A stretch of DNA of 64,000 nucleotides, taken from assembly GCF_003019815.1 (NCBI RefSeq), contig NZ_CP027773.1:941001-1005000 (forward strand). The letters run 5' to 3'. The notes under the pieces were generated by a model. It had not been told where the DNA came from. It saw only the letters and a list, made by a program, of their open reading frames with translations, and made no database searches. Position 1 is the first letter of the stretch; each line of letters opens with the position of its first letter. This DNA comes from Variovorax sp. PMC12 (GTDB lineage Bacteria; Pseudomonadota; Gammaproteobacteria; Burkholderiales; Burkholderiaceae_C). The translations under genes and the position numbers were made by a program. This document shows, in pieces, positions 7,798 to 16,900 of the stretch.

Positions 7798-9162
7798 ATG
7801 TACCGCGATCCCGTTGAATCCCTCGAGCCCCTGCACGAGAGCCGCCCGGCCGTCACCCATACCCTGCGCGTGGGGATGATCGGCATCGGCACCGTGGGCT
7901 CGGGCACCTTCCGGGTGCTGGCCCGCAACCAGGCGGAGATCGCTGCCCGCGCCGGCCGGGCGATCGAGCTGGTGATCGTCGCGGCGCGCAATCTCGATCG
8001 CGCCGCGGGCATCGTGGGAGGGAGCGTTCCCCTCACGGCCGACCCGATGCAGGTCGCCACGCATCCTGAAGTCGACGTGGTCGTCGAAGTGGCCGGCGGC
8101 ACCGGTCCGGCGCTCGAATGGGTGCTGGCCGCCATCGCACACGGCAAGCACGTGGTCACCGCCAACAAGGCGCTGCTGGCGGTGCACGGCGCCCGCATCT
8201 TCGCGGCCGCGCGCGAGCAGGGCGTGGTGGTGGCCTACGAAGGCGCGGTGGCCGTGAGCATCCCGATCGTCAAGGCGCTGCGCGAGGGACTGGCGGCCAA
8301 TCGCATCGAGTGGGTGGCGGGCATCATCAACGGCACCACCAACTTCATCCTGAGCAAGATGCGCGACGAGGGCCTGGACTTTGCCGCCGCGCTCGCGCAG
8401 GCGCAGGCGCTGGGCTATGCGGAGGCCGACCCGACCTTCGACATCGAGGGCATCGACGCCGCCCACAAGCTCACGCTGCTCGCCGCCAACGCCTTCGGCA
8501 TGCCGCTGCGGTTTGCCGATGCGCAGGTCGAGGGCATCAGCGGTCTGCAGGGCATCGACGTGGCCTGCGCCGAGCAGCTCGGTTTTCGCATCAAGCTGCT
8601 GGGCATCGCGCGCCGGCGTGCCGCCGGTGTCGAGCTGCGCGTGCAGCCCGCGCTCGTTCCCGCGGACCACCTGATGGCGCAGGTGAAGGGCTCGATGAAC
8701 GCCGTCATGGTCAAGAGCGACGCGGCCGGCCTCACGATGTACTACGGCGCCGGCGCGGGCTCCGAGCAGACCGCATCGGCCGTGATCGCCGACCTGGTGG
8801 ACGTGGCGCGGCTCGACGGCGTCGCTGCCGCGCAGCACGTGCCGCACCTGGGCTTCCATGCGCATGCGACGAATGCCCTGCAGGTGCTGCCGCGCGCGGC
8901 CGTCGACACATTGCACTACCTGCGCGTGCCGGTGCGGGCGGCCAGCCAGATCCAGGCGGTCACGGCTTGCCTCGGCGAGCAGAAGGTGCCGGTGCGGCAG
9001 GTGGCGCTGGCAGCCGAGCGGCCTGGCCAGGGCCCGCAGGTGCTGGTGTTGACCGGACCGGTGGCGCAGGGCACCGTGGACCTCGCGGTGCATGCGCTGC
9101 AGGAGCACGCGGCCGTGGCCGGCGCGGTGACGACGCTGCGGGTGGAAGAACTCGCCGGTTGA
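7798..9162 (+). CDS. hom: Homoserine dehydrogenase
   Basis: It reduces aspartate semialdehyde to homoserine, the branch point to threonine, methionine and isoleucine. The 454-residue product has an N-terminal NAD(P)-binding motif (GMIGIGTVGSGTF), the family signatures VVVEVAGGT, HVVTANKALLA and AGIINGTTNFIL, and the catalytic region YAEADPTFDIEGIDAAHKL. The C-terminal part, after about residue 350, reads as an ACT domain, typical of allosteric feedback by threonine. I chose the ATG at 7798 because GGAG lies six bases upstream; an ATG at 7792 would sit directly on that site. thrC, often next to hom, is absent here, so the leader controls hom alone. It is convergent with the PPC gene. Confidence 0.95.
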   Translation: MYRDPVESLEPLHESRPAVTHTLRVGMIGIGTVGSGTFRVLARNQAEIAARAGRAIELVIVAARNLDRAAGIVGGSVPLTADPMQVATHPEVDVVVEVAGGTGPALEWVLAAIAHGKHVVTANKALLAVHGARIFAAAREQGVVVAYEGAVAVSIPIVKALREGLAANRIEWVAGIINGTTNFILSKMRDEGLDFAAALAQAQALGYAEADPTFDIEGIDAAHKLTLLAANAFGMPLRFADAQVEGISGLQGIDVACAEQLGFRIKLLGIARRRAAGVELRVQPALVPADHLMAQVKGSMNAVMVKSDAAGLTMYYGAGAGSEQTASAVIADLVDVARLDGVAAAQHVPHLGFHAHATNALQVLPRAAVDTLHYLRVPVRAASQIQAVTACLGEQKVPVRQVALAAERPGQGPQVLVLTGPVAQGTVDLAVHALQEHAAVAGAVTTLRVEELAG

Positions 9163-9171
9163 ACCCGATGT

Positions 9172-9570
9172 TCAGGCCTTGGCGCGTGGCGCGAGTTCGG
9201 CGTAGCCCGTCGCCGGATCGAGCGCGCGCGCGAAGTGCCATTGCGGCAGCCACGCGACCAGTATCTCGGCGGTCGTGCGCACCGTGCAGCCCGGCGCGGC
9301 ATGTCCGCCGAAGACACGTCCCACGGCGTCCGCCACGCTGACGTGCAGGTGCGAGCCGTCCGGCGACAGGCTGCCCGCCAGCGTGAGGATTTCCAGGTCG
9401 CCCTCGATGCGGGTGGCATTCGCCGCGCCCGCGAAACGGATGCTCGCCCCGCGCAGGCTGCCGATGCCCGAGACCACGAACGCCGCCTCGCCGCCGCCTT
9501 GCTTCAACGCGAGATCGAGCGACGCGCGCAGGTCGTCGCCGGAGTTCAGCCGCAGCACCAGCGTCCGCAC
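9172..9570 (-). CDS. PPC/DUF296 domain protein
   Basis: The 132-residue protein matches the PPC (DUF296) fold. The conserved core LAGSLSPDGSHLHVSVADAV is followed by GRVFGGH, with histidines that in related proteins line a metal or ligand site, and TAEILVAWLP lies towards the C-terminus. Stand-alone bacterial members are often annotated as DNA-binding, by analogy with plant AT-hook proteins, but no AT-hook is present and the function is unknown. It lies 4 bp downstream of pgm on the same strand and is probably cotranscribed with it. Confidence 0.8.
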   Translation of the reverse strand: MRTLVLRLNSGDDLRASLDLALKQGGGEAAFVVSGIGSLRGASIRFAGAANATRIEGDLEILTLAGSLSPDGSHLHVSVADAVGRVFGGHAAPGCTVRTTAEILVAWLPQWHFARALDPATGYAELAPRAKA

Positions 9571-9574
9571 GCCC

Positions 9575-11230
9575 TCAGCCCCCCGACAGTGCTCCGTCGA
9601 CCACCTTCTGCGCCTCTTCGAGAATGCGCGCGAGGTGCTCCGTGCCCTTGAAGCTCTCGCCGTAGATCTTGTAGATGTTCTCCGTGCCCGAAGGCCGGGC
9701 CGCGAACCAGCCGTTGGCGGTCACCACCTTCACGCCGCCGATGGCCGCGCCATTGCCGGGAGCGTGGCTGAGCACGTCGACGATCTTGTCGCCCGCCAGT
9801 TCGGTCGACTTGATCTGCGCGGGCGAGAGGCTGGACAGCCGCTTCTTCTGCTCGACCGTGGCCGCCGCATCCACGCGGTCGGACACCGGCTGGCCCAGCG
9901 CCTGCGTCAGCTCGGCATAGCGTTCGCCGGGGTCGCGCCCCGTGCGCGCGGCGATCTCGGCGGAGAGCAGGGCGGGCACCATGCCGTCCTTGTCGGTGGT
10001 CCATACCGAGCCGTCCTTGCGCAGGAATGTCGCGCCCGCGCTTTCCTCGCCGCCGAAGGCCAGCGACGCATCGACCAGCCCGTCGACGAACCACTTGAAG
10101 CCCACCGGCACCTCGTACAGCTTGCGGCCCAGCCGTGCGGCGACGCGGTCGATCATCTGGCTGCTCACCACCGTCTTGCCGACGGCGGCCTGTGCCGGCC
10201 ATTGCGGGCGGTGCGTGTAGAGGTAGTCGATCATCACCGCGAGGTAGCTGTTCGGCTGCATCAAACCGGTGCTGCCGGCGACGACGCCGTGGCGGTCATG
10301 GTCGGTGTCGCAGGCAAAGGCGATGCCGAACCGGTCTTTCAGCGCGATCAGCTTGTGCATCGCGTCGGGCGAGGACGGGTCCATGCGGATGCGGCCGTCC
10401 CAGTCGAGCGACATGAAGCGGAAGGTGGGGTCGACCTCCTGGCTCAGCACGTTCAGGCGGGACAGCTTGTAGCGATCGGCGATCGCCGGCCAGTAGTGCA
10501 CGCCCGCGCCGCCTAGCGGATCGACGCCCAGGTCGATGTTGACGCCGCGGATGGCGTCCATGTCGAGCACCTGCGCCAGGTCTTCGACGTAGGTGTTGAG
10601 GTAGTCGTGCCGGTGGGTGGTGTCGGCGCGCAGGGCCTGCGCGAGCGGCAGGCGCTTCACGCCTTCGAGGTTGTTCGCCAGCATCGTGTTGGCTGCGGCT
10701 TCGACGGCCGAGGTGATGTCGGTGCCGGCCGGGCCGCCGTTGGGCGGGTTGTACTTGAAGCCGCCGCTCTCCGGCGGGTTGTGCGAGGGCGTGATGACGA
10801 TGCCGTCGGCGAGCCCTGCGGTGCGCCCGCGGTTGTAGACCAGGATGGCGTGCGAGACGGCCGGCGTGGGCGTGTACTCGTCGTCCTTGGAGATCATCAG
10901 CTCGACGCCGTTGGCCGCCAGCACTTCCACCGCGCTGTTGAACGCCGGCGTCGACAGCGCATGCGTGTCGATGCCCAGGAACAGCGGGCCGTCGATGCCT
11001 TTCTGCCTGCGGTAGTCGCATATCGCCTGGCTGATGGCCAGCACGTGCCATTCGTTGAACGCGTTGTCGAAGGACGAACCGCGATGGCCCGAGGTGCCGA
11101 AGGCCACGCGCTGGGCCGGCACGGACGGGTCGGGCCGGCCGGTGTAGTAGGCCGAGATCAGGCGCGGCACATTGACCAGCAGGTCGAGCGGTGCGGGCTG
11201 GCCCGCGAGGGGATTGGTGGCTTGGCTCAT
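9575..11230 (-). CDS. pgm: Phosphoglucomutase (alpha-D-glucose specific)
   Basis: It interconverts glucose 1-phosphate and glucose 6-phosphate, linking central metabolism to sugar-nucleotide supply such as UDP-glucose for cellulose. The 551-residue product contains the phosphoserine loop TSGHRGSSF (near residue 47), the metal-binding loop CDTDHDRHG, the sugar-binding loop GGEESAGATFLR and the C-terminal phosphate-binding RPSGTENIYK. Length and order fit the E. coli Pgm type. The ATG at 11230 overlaps the stop of the upstream HAD gene (ATGA), which fixes the start. Confidence 0.95.
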   Translation of the reverse strand: MSQATNPLAGQPAPLDLLVNVPRLISAYYTGRPDPSVPAQRVAFGTSGHRGSSFDNAFNEWHVLAISQAICDYRRQKGIDGPLFLGIDTHALSTPAFNSAVEVLAANGVELMISKDDEYTPTPAVSHAILVYNRGRTAGLADGIVITPSHNPPESGGFKYNPPNGGPAGTDITSAVEAAANTMLANNLEGVKRLPLAQALRADTTHRHDYLNTYVEDLAQVLDMDAIRGVNIDLGVDPLGGAGVHYWPAIADRYKLSRLNVLSQEVDPTFRFMSLDWDGRIRMDPSSPDAMHKLIALKDRFGIAFACDTDHDRHGVVAGSTGLMQPNSYLAVMIDYLYTHRPQWPAQAAVGKTVVSSQMIDRVAARLGRKLYEVPVGFKWFVDGLVDASLAFGGEESAGATFLRKDGSVWTTDKDGMVPALLSAEIAARTGRDPGERYAELTQALGQPVSDRVDAAATVEQKKRLSSLSPAQIKSTELAGDKIVDVLSHAPGNGAAIGGVKVVTANGWFAARPSGTENIYKIYGESFKGTEHLARILEEAQKVVDGALSGG

Positions 11231-11904
11231 GTCGATGGAAAGTCGAAGTTGATCAGGTCGCCGATGCGTTCGATGGTGATGTCGGCGGGAGCGTAGGCGG
11301 CGATGGCCTGCGCATCCAGCGCATAGTGCCCCTGCCGCACGAAGACCGTCGTCAGACGGTTCCCCCAGACGGCTTTCATGGCCGAGAGAATGCGCAGCTT
11401 GTCGTCGATCATCACGTAGTGCCCGGCAGGGTGGCTTTGCGCGACGGCGTCGAGCATTTCTTCCTTGTGCACGTAGATCAGCACGCGGCCGTCGGTGGCG
11501 TCCCAAAGGCCCGAGCGCTGTACCTTGCGCGGCTGGAACACCACGTCGCCGTCGGACAGTATCACCGTGGGGCCGTGGCGGCGCAGGTGTTTCAGCGCGT
11601 CGAGCGCGCCCGGGTAGAGGCGGTCGGCGAACGGGTAGTCGATCAGGAAGCCAGACACCAGCAGCAGCCGCGAGTCGCTCATGCCGCGTCGGCTTTCTTC
11701 GGCCCTATAGCGCTGCAGCGCGCCCAGGTAGTCGACATAGCCGAGCTCGGTGCGCAGGGCCTCGAGGGCGTCCCAGTAGCGCGCGGAGCTTTCGGCGCCG
11801 AAGTTTTCCTCGAGGTGGGCGTGCAGGTCGGCGATGACGCGGTCGTTGTCGAGCAGGGTGTTGTCGACGTCGATCAGGAAAACGGTGGACGGAGGTTGTG
11901 TCAT
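11227..11904 (-). CDS. HAD-superfamily hydrolase
   Basis: This is a haloacid dehalogenase-type phosphatase of about 225 residues. Motif I is FLIDVDNTLLDND at the N-terminus, with the nucleophilic aspartate and the second aspartate. Motif II is the TVILSDGD segment, and the acidic motif near the C-terminus is HYVMIDDK. The substrate cannot be read from the sequence; coupling to pgm suggests a sugar phosphate, but that is inference. I chose the ATG at 11904, just before motif I; upstream in-frame codons give a proline/arginine-rich extension without family character. Confidence 0.85.
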   Translation of the reverse strand: MTQPPSTVFLIDVDNTLLDNDRVIADLHAHLEENFGAESSARYWDALEALRTELGYVDYLGALQRYRAEESRRGMSDSRLLLVSGFLIDYPFADRLYPGALDALKHLRRHGPTVILSDGDVVFQPRKVQRSGLWDATDGRVLIYVHKEEMLDAVAQSHPAGHYVMIDDKLRILSAMKAVWGNRLTTVFVRQGHYALDAQAIAAYAPADITIERIGDLINFDFPST

Positions 11905-12072
11905 GGGATGTGCGGGCGGCGGCCGTCGATTGGCGCGTCGCATCCAGCATACGCCTGGCGGCCAAGGCCCGGCGACGGCCATGCGAATTAGTTGATGCCT
12001 TGCTGCCCGCTGGCTTAACCTCTGCCGCAGAACAGCCCGCTCCCCGATTCCCGGAGTTCCTGGAGGAAATCA

Positions 12073-12408
12073 ATGCATATGACGAACGGCAGGTGCCTCG
12101 CCCTGGCCACCCTCGTGTTCGCGCTCGCCGGATGCCAGTCACCGCCGGCCGACAGGCCGCTGACCTCCGACGTTCCCGAGCCGCCGGGCTTCGCGCCGCC
12201 GCCCGAGACCTGCCAGGCCGCCGCCGCGCGCTTCGGCCTCGGACTGCGCGTGTCGCCGTTGCTGGTCGAGGAAATGCGCCAGCGCGCAGGTGCCCGGATG
12301 GCCCGGACCGTGCCGCCCGCCGAATCCCCCGATCCGGCCCAGGACGCCACGCGGCTCAACATCCAGGTGGAGCCGGGCGGCCGCGTGGCGGGTGCCTATT
12401 GCGGTTAG
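12073..12408 (+). CDS. Lipoprotein with I78-type peptidase inhibitor domain
   Basis: The 111-residue product has a lipoprotein signal with lipobox LAGC (cysteine near residue 21). The mature part resembles the I78 peptidase-inhibitor family: a cysteine in PETCQAAAARFGLGLRVSPL, an ARTVPP segment and the C-terminal DATRLNIQVEPGGRVAGAYC, where a second conserved cysteine closes the domain. Such proteins inhibit serine proteases, probably in the periplasm or outer membrane; the target is unknown. The start at 12073 has GGAGG six bases upstream. The 168 bp before it shows nothing else recognisable. Confidence 0.75.
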   Translation: MHMTNGRCLALATLVFALAGCQSPPADRPLTSDVPEPPGFAPPPETCQAAAARFGLGLRVSPLLVEEMRQRAGARMARTVPPAESPDPAQDATRLNIQVEPGGRVAGAYCG

Positions 12409-12543
12409 GCGCGAAGATAAAGCCCTTTTTTGCATGCACATGTGTTGTGCGCACACAGCGGCTGTCACAAATCCGCGCTCCAACGCGCCGAATAGCCAGA
12501 ATTGGGAGAACAATAGCCCGCGACTTTCCGGAGCCACAGTCTT

Positions 12544-13923
12544 TTGTCGATCAAGCAACCTCCCGTCTCTCTGCCGTCGCATTACGACGGCTCGGCACGC
12601 CTTCCGCCAGATGAAGTGCTGCGTCCCCTGATGGACGATTGGGCACGTGCGGGCAAGCGTCTCGCGGCCGTGTGCTATCTCGACGTCGATCGCTTCGCGG
12701 AACTCAACGACCGCCTCGGCATGATTGCCGGCAATGCGGCGCTCGAAGAGGTCGCGCGCCGCATCAAGGCCCAGCTGCCGCGCGAGAGCGTCATGGCCCG
12801 GGTGGGCGGCGACGAATTCGCCGCCGTGTTCGCCGGCCTGGGCACCTCGCAATGCGCGCAGGTGCTCGAACGCATCCAGAACGCGCTGGCCGAACCCTGG
12901 ACCTGGCGCGACCAGACGGCGAGCATCGACGCCAGCATCGGCGCGATGATGCTCGACAGCAACGGGCCGCCACCCGAGATCGCCTTGCGCCAGGCGCAGC
13001 ACGCGGCCTTCTTCGCCAAGCGCGCGGCCGACGGCAAGGTGCACTATTTCGACGCCCCCCAGGCACGTGCCGACGAGCAGGTGGTGCGCGAGCGCCAGCG
13101 CATTCAAGAGGGGCTGCTGCAGGGCGAGTTCTTCCTGGTCTACCAGCCGAAGGTCGACATGCGCCGGGGCGAGGTCGTCGGCGTCGAGGCGCTCATCCGC
13201 TGGCAGCACCCCGAGCGCGGCCTGCTGCCGCCGATCCAGTTCGTGCCGCTCATCGAAGACGACGCGCTGGTCGAGCAGGTCGGCGACTGGGCCATCGCCA
13301 CGGCCTTGTGGCAGGCGCACCAGTGGCGGCTGGCGGGCCTGCAGGTGTCGGTCAGCGTGAACGTGGCACCGCGCCACATGATGCGCTGGGACTTCGTCGA
13401 CCGCCTCGCGCGCCATCTCTCGCAGTTTCCCAAGCTGGGCGCGGGCATGCTCGAACTGGAGATCCTCGAGACCACGGCGATCAGCCAGTTCGCCAACGTG
13501 GCGCTGTTCGTGGAGGCCTGCAAGGCGCTGGGCGTGGGCGTGACCATCGACGACTTCGGCACCGGCTATTCGTCGCTGACCTACCTGCGCCAGCTGCCGG
13601 TGTCGGCCGTGAAGATCGACCAGTCCTTCGTGCGCGGCATGCTCGACAACGCGCAGGACCGGGCCATCGTGCAGGGCATCCTGGCGCTGCTGCATGCGCT
13701 GGGGCTCACGGCGGTGGCCGAGGGCGTGGAAACCGTGAAGCAGGGCGAAGCGCTGCTCGCCATGGGCTGCACGCTGGCGCAGGGCTACGGCATCGCCATG
13801 CCGATGGCCGCCAAGGACATCGTGAAATGGGTCGCCGCCTACGAGAGCGCGCCCCTGTGGGGCCGCGACACGACCCCCGACGAACCGGTGCCCGCGCCGC
13901 TCGCGGAACCGCCCACGGCCTGA
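12544..13923 (+). CDS. GGDEF-EAL bifunctional cyclic-di-GMP enzyme
   Basis: This is a cytosolic protein of 459 residues with a GGDEF domain followed by an EAL domain and no sensor or transmembrane segment. The cyclase motif is intact (ARVGGDEF near residue 95), but the inhibitory RxxD site upstream of it is absent. The EAL domain keeps the residues expected for activity: EALIRWQ, the asparagine in SVNVAP, LEILET, DDFGTGYSS, VKIDQSF and EGVET. It could therefore make or degrade cyclic-di-GMP. The frame starts with TTG at 12544; no better ATG precedes the GGDEF domain, so the start is provisional. It is convergent with bcsC, whose stop is 19 bp away. Confidence 0.88.
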   Translation: MSIKQPPVSLPSHYDGSARLPPDEVLRPLMDDWARAGKRLAAVCYLDVDRFAELNDRLGMIAGNAALEEVARRIKAQLPRESVMARVGGDEFAAVFAGLGTSQCAQVLERIQNALAEPWTWRDQTASIDASIGAMMLDSNGPPPEIALRQAQHAAFFAKRAADGKVHYFDAPQARADEQVVRERQRIQEGLLQGEFFLVYQPKVDMRRGEVVGVEALIRWQHPERGLLPPIQFVPLIEDDALVEQVGDWAIATALWQAHQWRLAGLQVSVSVNVAPRHMMRWDFVDRLARHLSQFPKLGAGMLELEILETTAISQFANVALFVEACKALGVGVTIDDFGTGYSSLTYLRQLPVSAVKIDQSFVRGMLDNAQDRAIVQGILALLHALGLTAVAEGVETVKQGEALLAMGCTLAQGYGIAMPMAAKDIVKWVAAYESAPLWGRDTTPDEPVPAPLAEPPTA

Positions 13924-13942
13924 GCCGCGGGCTTTCTTCCTC

Positions 13943-16900
13943 TTACAGCAGCGGCGTGTAGGGCGAGACCATCGGGCTCAGCGAGGTTCCGCCGCCGAGG
14001 CTCGGCACGCCCAGGTTGCTGGAGCCGCCGAACACATAGCGCAGGTACATGCTGCCGGTGAACTGGCGGTAGTTCTGCGCGTTGTTGAAGCCCAGCGCGC
14101 CGCCCAGGAACATCTTCGGCGCCAGCTGGTACTCCAGCACCGCGCCGAAGTTGTAGGCCAGGCCGGTCTTCGAACTGCTCGGATAGATGCCGTTGTATGC
14201 CGAGCTGCTCAGCCCCAGCGCCAGGGCCGCGTCCGCCACGCGCTGCGCATCGGTGTTGCGCGAGGGGTCGGTGGGGAAGTAGGGCGACGATTTCTGGGTG
14301 AACGACTGCACGCCCAGCGAGGCGTTCACGCGCCACGAGAACCGGTTCGCGCGGCCGGTCCAGTCGACCGGGAAGGCCACGCTCACGAAGCTCTGCGGGC
14401 TGAAGTAGCCGCCTTGCCCGAAGGTGTAGTAGCTCAGGTTCTTCTGGTAGCCCATCAGCCCGATGTTCATGCCCAGCGTGAGCTTGGAGCTGGGGCTGTC
14501 CAGCAGGTGCAGGTATGCGCCGCCGCCGGTTTCCACGCGCGAGTTGCTCGCCACGTTCTTGCCGGTGAGGCTGTGCGCCGCCAGGTAGCTGTAGATGCCG
14601 TAGGTGCCGTCGTCGTAGCCGATGTCGCCGCGCACGCCGGTGGCAACAACGCCGCCCCAGCGTTCGCCGGTGCGCCCGTCCTTCGCGCCGGCGAAGGACA
14701 GCACGCTGTCGGTCACCGCGCGGCGGGAGATGTCGGCCTTGTAGGTCCAGGAGTCGCCGAAGCTGCCCTTGAAGGTCGCGTTGCCGACCACGTTGGTGGT
14801 CGGGAAGCCCAGCGGCGTGGTGCCGATGCCGCCCTCGAAGTTCTTGCCCTCGTAGCCCACGTTCAGGCCGACGCCCGCGGCGTTCTGCTGGCCCGGCGTG
14901 GTCTGGCTGGCGATCGAGTTGTAGAAGGCCGTGGGGCCGCCGCCGAAGCGGCTGGCGGTGGAGTAGGCGGAAGAGGGCGTGCCGGCGTCGACCACCGTGG
15001 GCGTCACGCCGACGACGATCTTGCCTTCGCCCACCGGGAAGCGCGCCTGGATCGGCAGCTGGAAATCGGAGAGCTGGCTCAGGCCCGCTTCGCCCGCGCG
15101 GCTGCGGTACACCGTGCCCGCGGTGAGGCTCACCGCGCGCTGCGCTTCCAGGTCCTGCAGCTCCGACTGCAGCGAGCTTGCCGGTGCGGGCGCCGCGCGC
15201 AGCGGCGCGTTCCAGCTCGGCTCGCTGCGCGGCAGCGGCGTGTTGGCTTGCGCATAGGCCGCGTTGGCCGACGGATAGGCGGCCGGCGGATAGCCCGGCG
15301 CGGGATAGCCGGCCTGCTGCTGCGGATAGCCGGCAGGCTGCGCCTGGGGAATGTAGACCGGCTGCCCGCCCGGCTGCGCTGCATACGCCGAAGCTTGCGG
15401 CGTGTTGTTGGCGGCCTTGCTGTTGCGCGCGGTGCGCGTGTTGGCGGCGCGGCCCTTGGTGTTCGATGTTGCGGCGGGCGCGGCGCCCCAGGGCAGCGCA
15501 CCCGGTGCTGCCGCCATCGGGGCTGCCGGATAGGCGGCGGGATAGGTACCGGCGGGGTAGCCTGCCGCAGGGTAGGCGGGGTAAGCCGCATTCGCCGCGA
15601 CCGGGTAGGAGACGGGCTGCGAGCGTGCCTGCGCGAAGGGATTGCCACCGGCGGCCGGATAGCCGGCCGGCACGGCCGCGCTCGGCGCGCCGCCGGTCAT
15701 GCCAGCGAACGGGTTGGCGGGCGGCATCTGCGAAGGCGCGCCGCCCGCTCCCGCGAAGCCAGTCGAGGCGACCTGCCGTTCGGCTTCGACCGCGGCGCGC
15801 AGGTACTGCTCGGCCTTGCGGCTTTCGCCTGCGTTGCGGTAGACGCGACCGGCGGCGGCCAGCACGCGCGACTGGTCGGGTGCCTGCTTCAGCGCGGCCA
15901 TCACGTAGTTCTCGGCCTCGCCGTGCTCGCGCTGCGCGCTGGCACTGGCGGCGGCGGCCAGCAGCGTGTCGAGGTCGGTCGGGTTGCGCTGCAGGATGCG
16001 CTGGTACAGCGCCAGCGCCTGGCCTTCGTCGCGCGCCGCCGAATACAGGCGGGCCAGCGCGGCCATCGCCTGCGGGTCGTTCGGGCGCTCGGCCAGCACC
16101 GGGGCCATCGCGTTGTAGGCGGCCTCGAGGTTGCCGGCTTCGCGCAGCGCGTCGGTCTGGCGCAGCGCAAAGGCGATGCGCAGGCTGTCGAAGTCGTTGC
16201 GCTGGCTGGCCGTCATGTTGACGCCGGCAAGCTGGCGCAGCACGGCGGACAGTTCGATGTCCTGCTTCGTCTTGAGCAGCACCGACGCATACAGCAACCG
16301 GTCGCCGATGCTCGGCGTGGGCGAGCGTGCGAGCAGCTGGCGGCTCATGGCCAGTGCGCGCGGCGCGTCGCCGATCTCGGCGTATGCGCCTGCGAGCTGG
16401 CCCCACAGTTCGGCCGGCATGTCCGCGCTCAGCGCCGATTCGGCCTGGGCGAGCACGCCGCGCGCGGCGTCGACCTGGCCTTGCCGCGCGAGTGCCTGCG
16501 CACGGGCGGCCTGCGACTGCGCCCACAGGCGGCGTTGCAGCGTCGCCATGTCGCGGGTGCGCGAGCCGGCGGGGATGCGTTCGAGGTACTGGATGCCGGC
16601 GGCCGAATCGCCGGTTTCGGAGGCGAGCAGGGCGCTGGCGTACAGCGCGTCGGGCATGTCGGGCTGCGACATCAGCAGCCCTTCCATCACGCCGCGCGCT
16701 TCGGAGACCATGCCCTGCTTGCGGTAGATGTTCGCGAGGTCGAGCCGCACCCAGGGGCTGTCGGGCGCCGCGAGCATCGCGTCTTCGAGCGTGCGCTGGG
16801 CACCGGCCGCGTCGCCGGCATCCGCCTGCTGGCGGGCGCGGTTGCGCGCCTGCTCGACCTGGATGTCGCGCAGGCCGCCCATCTGCGTGGCCTGCTCGGG

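Noticed and set aside
11231..11506. N-terminal extension of the pgm frame
   Set aside because: It overlaps the upstream HAD gene in another frame and lacks family similarity; the ATG at 11230 gives the normal Pgm length.
15230..15680. Tandem-like repeats in the DNA of the BcsC linker, considered as a CRISPR or satellite array
   Set aside because: Units are irregular, stay in frame and encode GYPA/AYPA repeats; there are no unique spacers.
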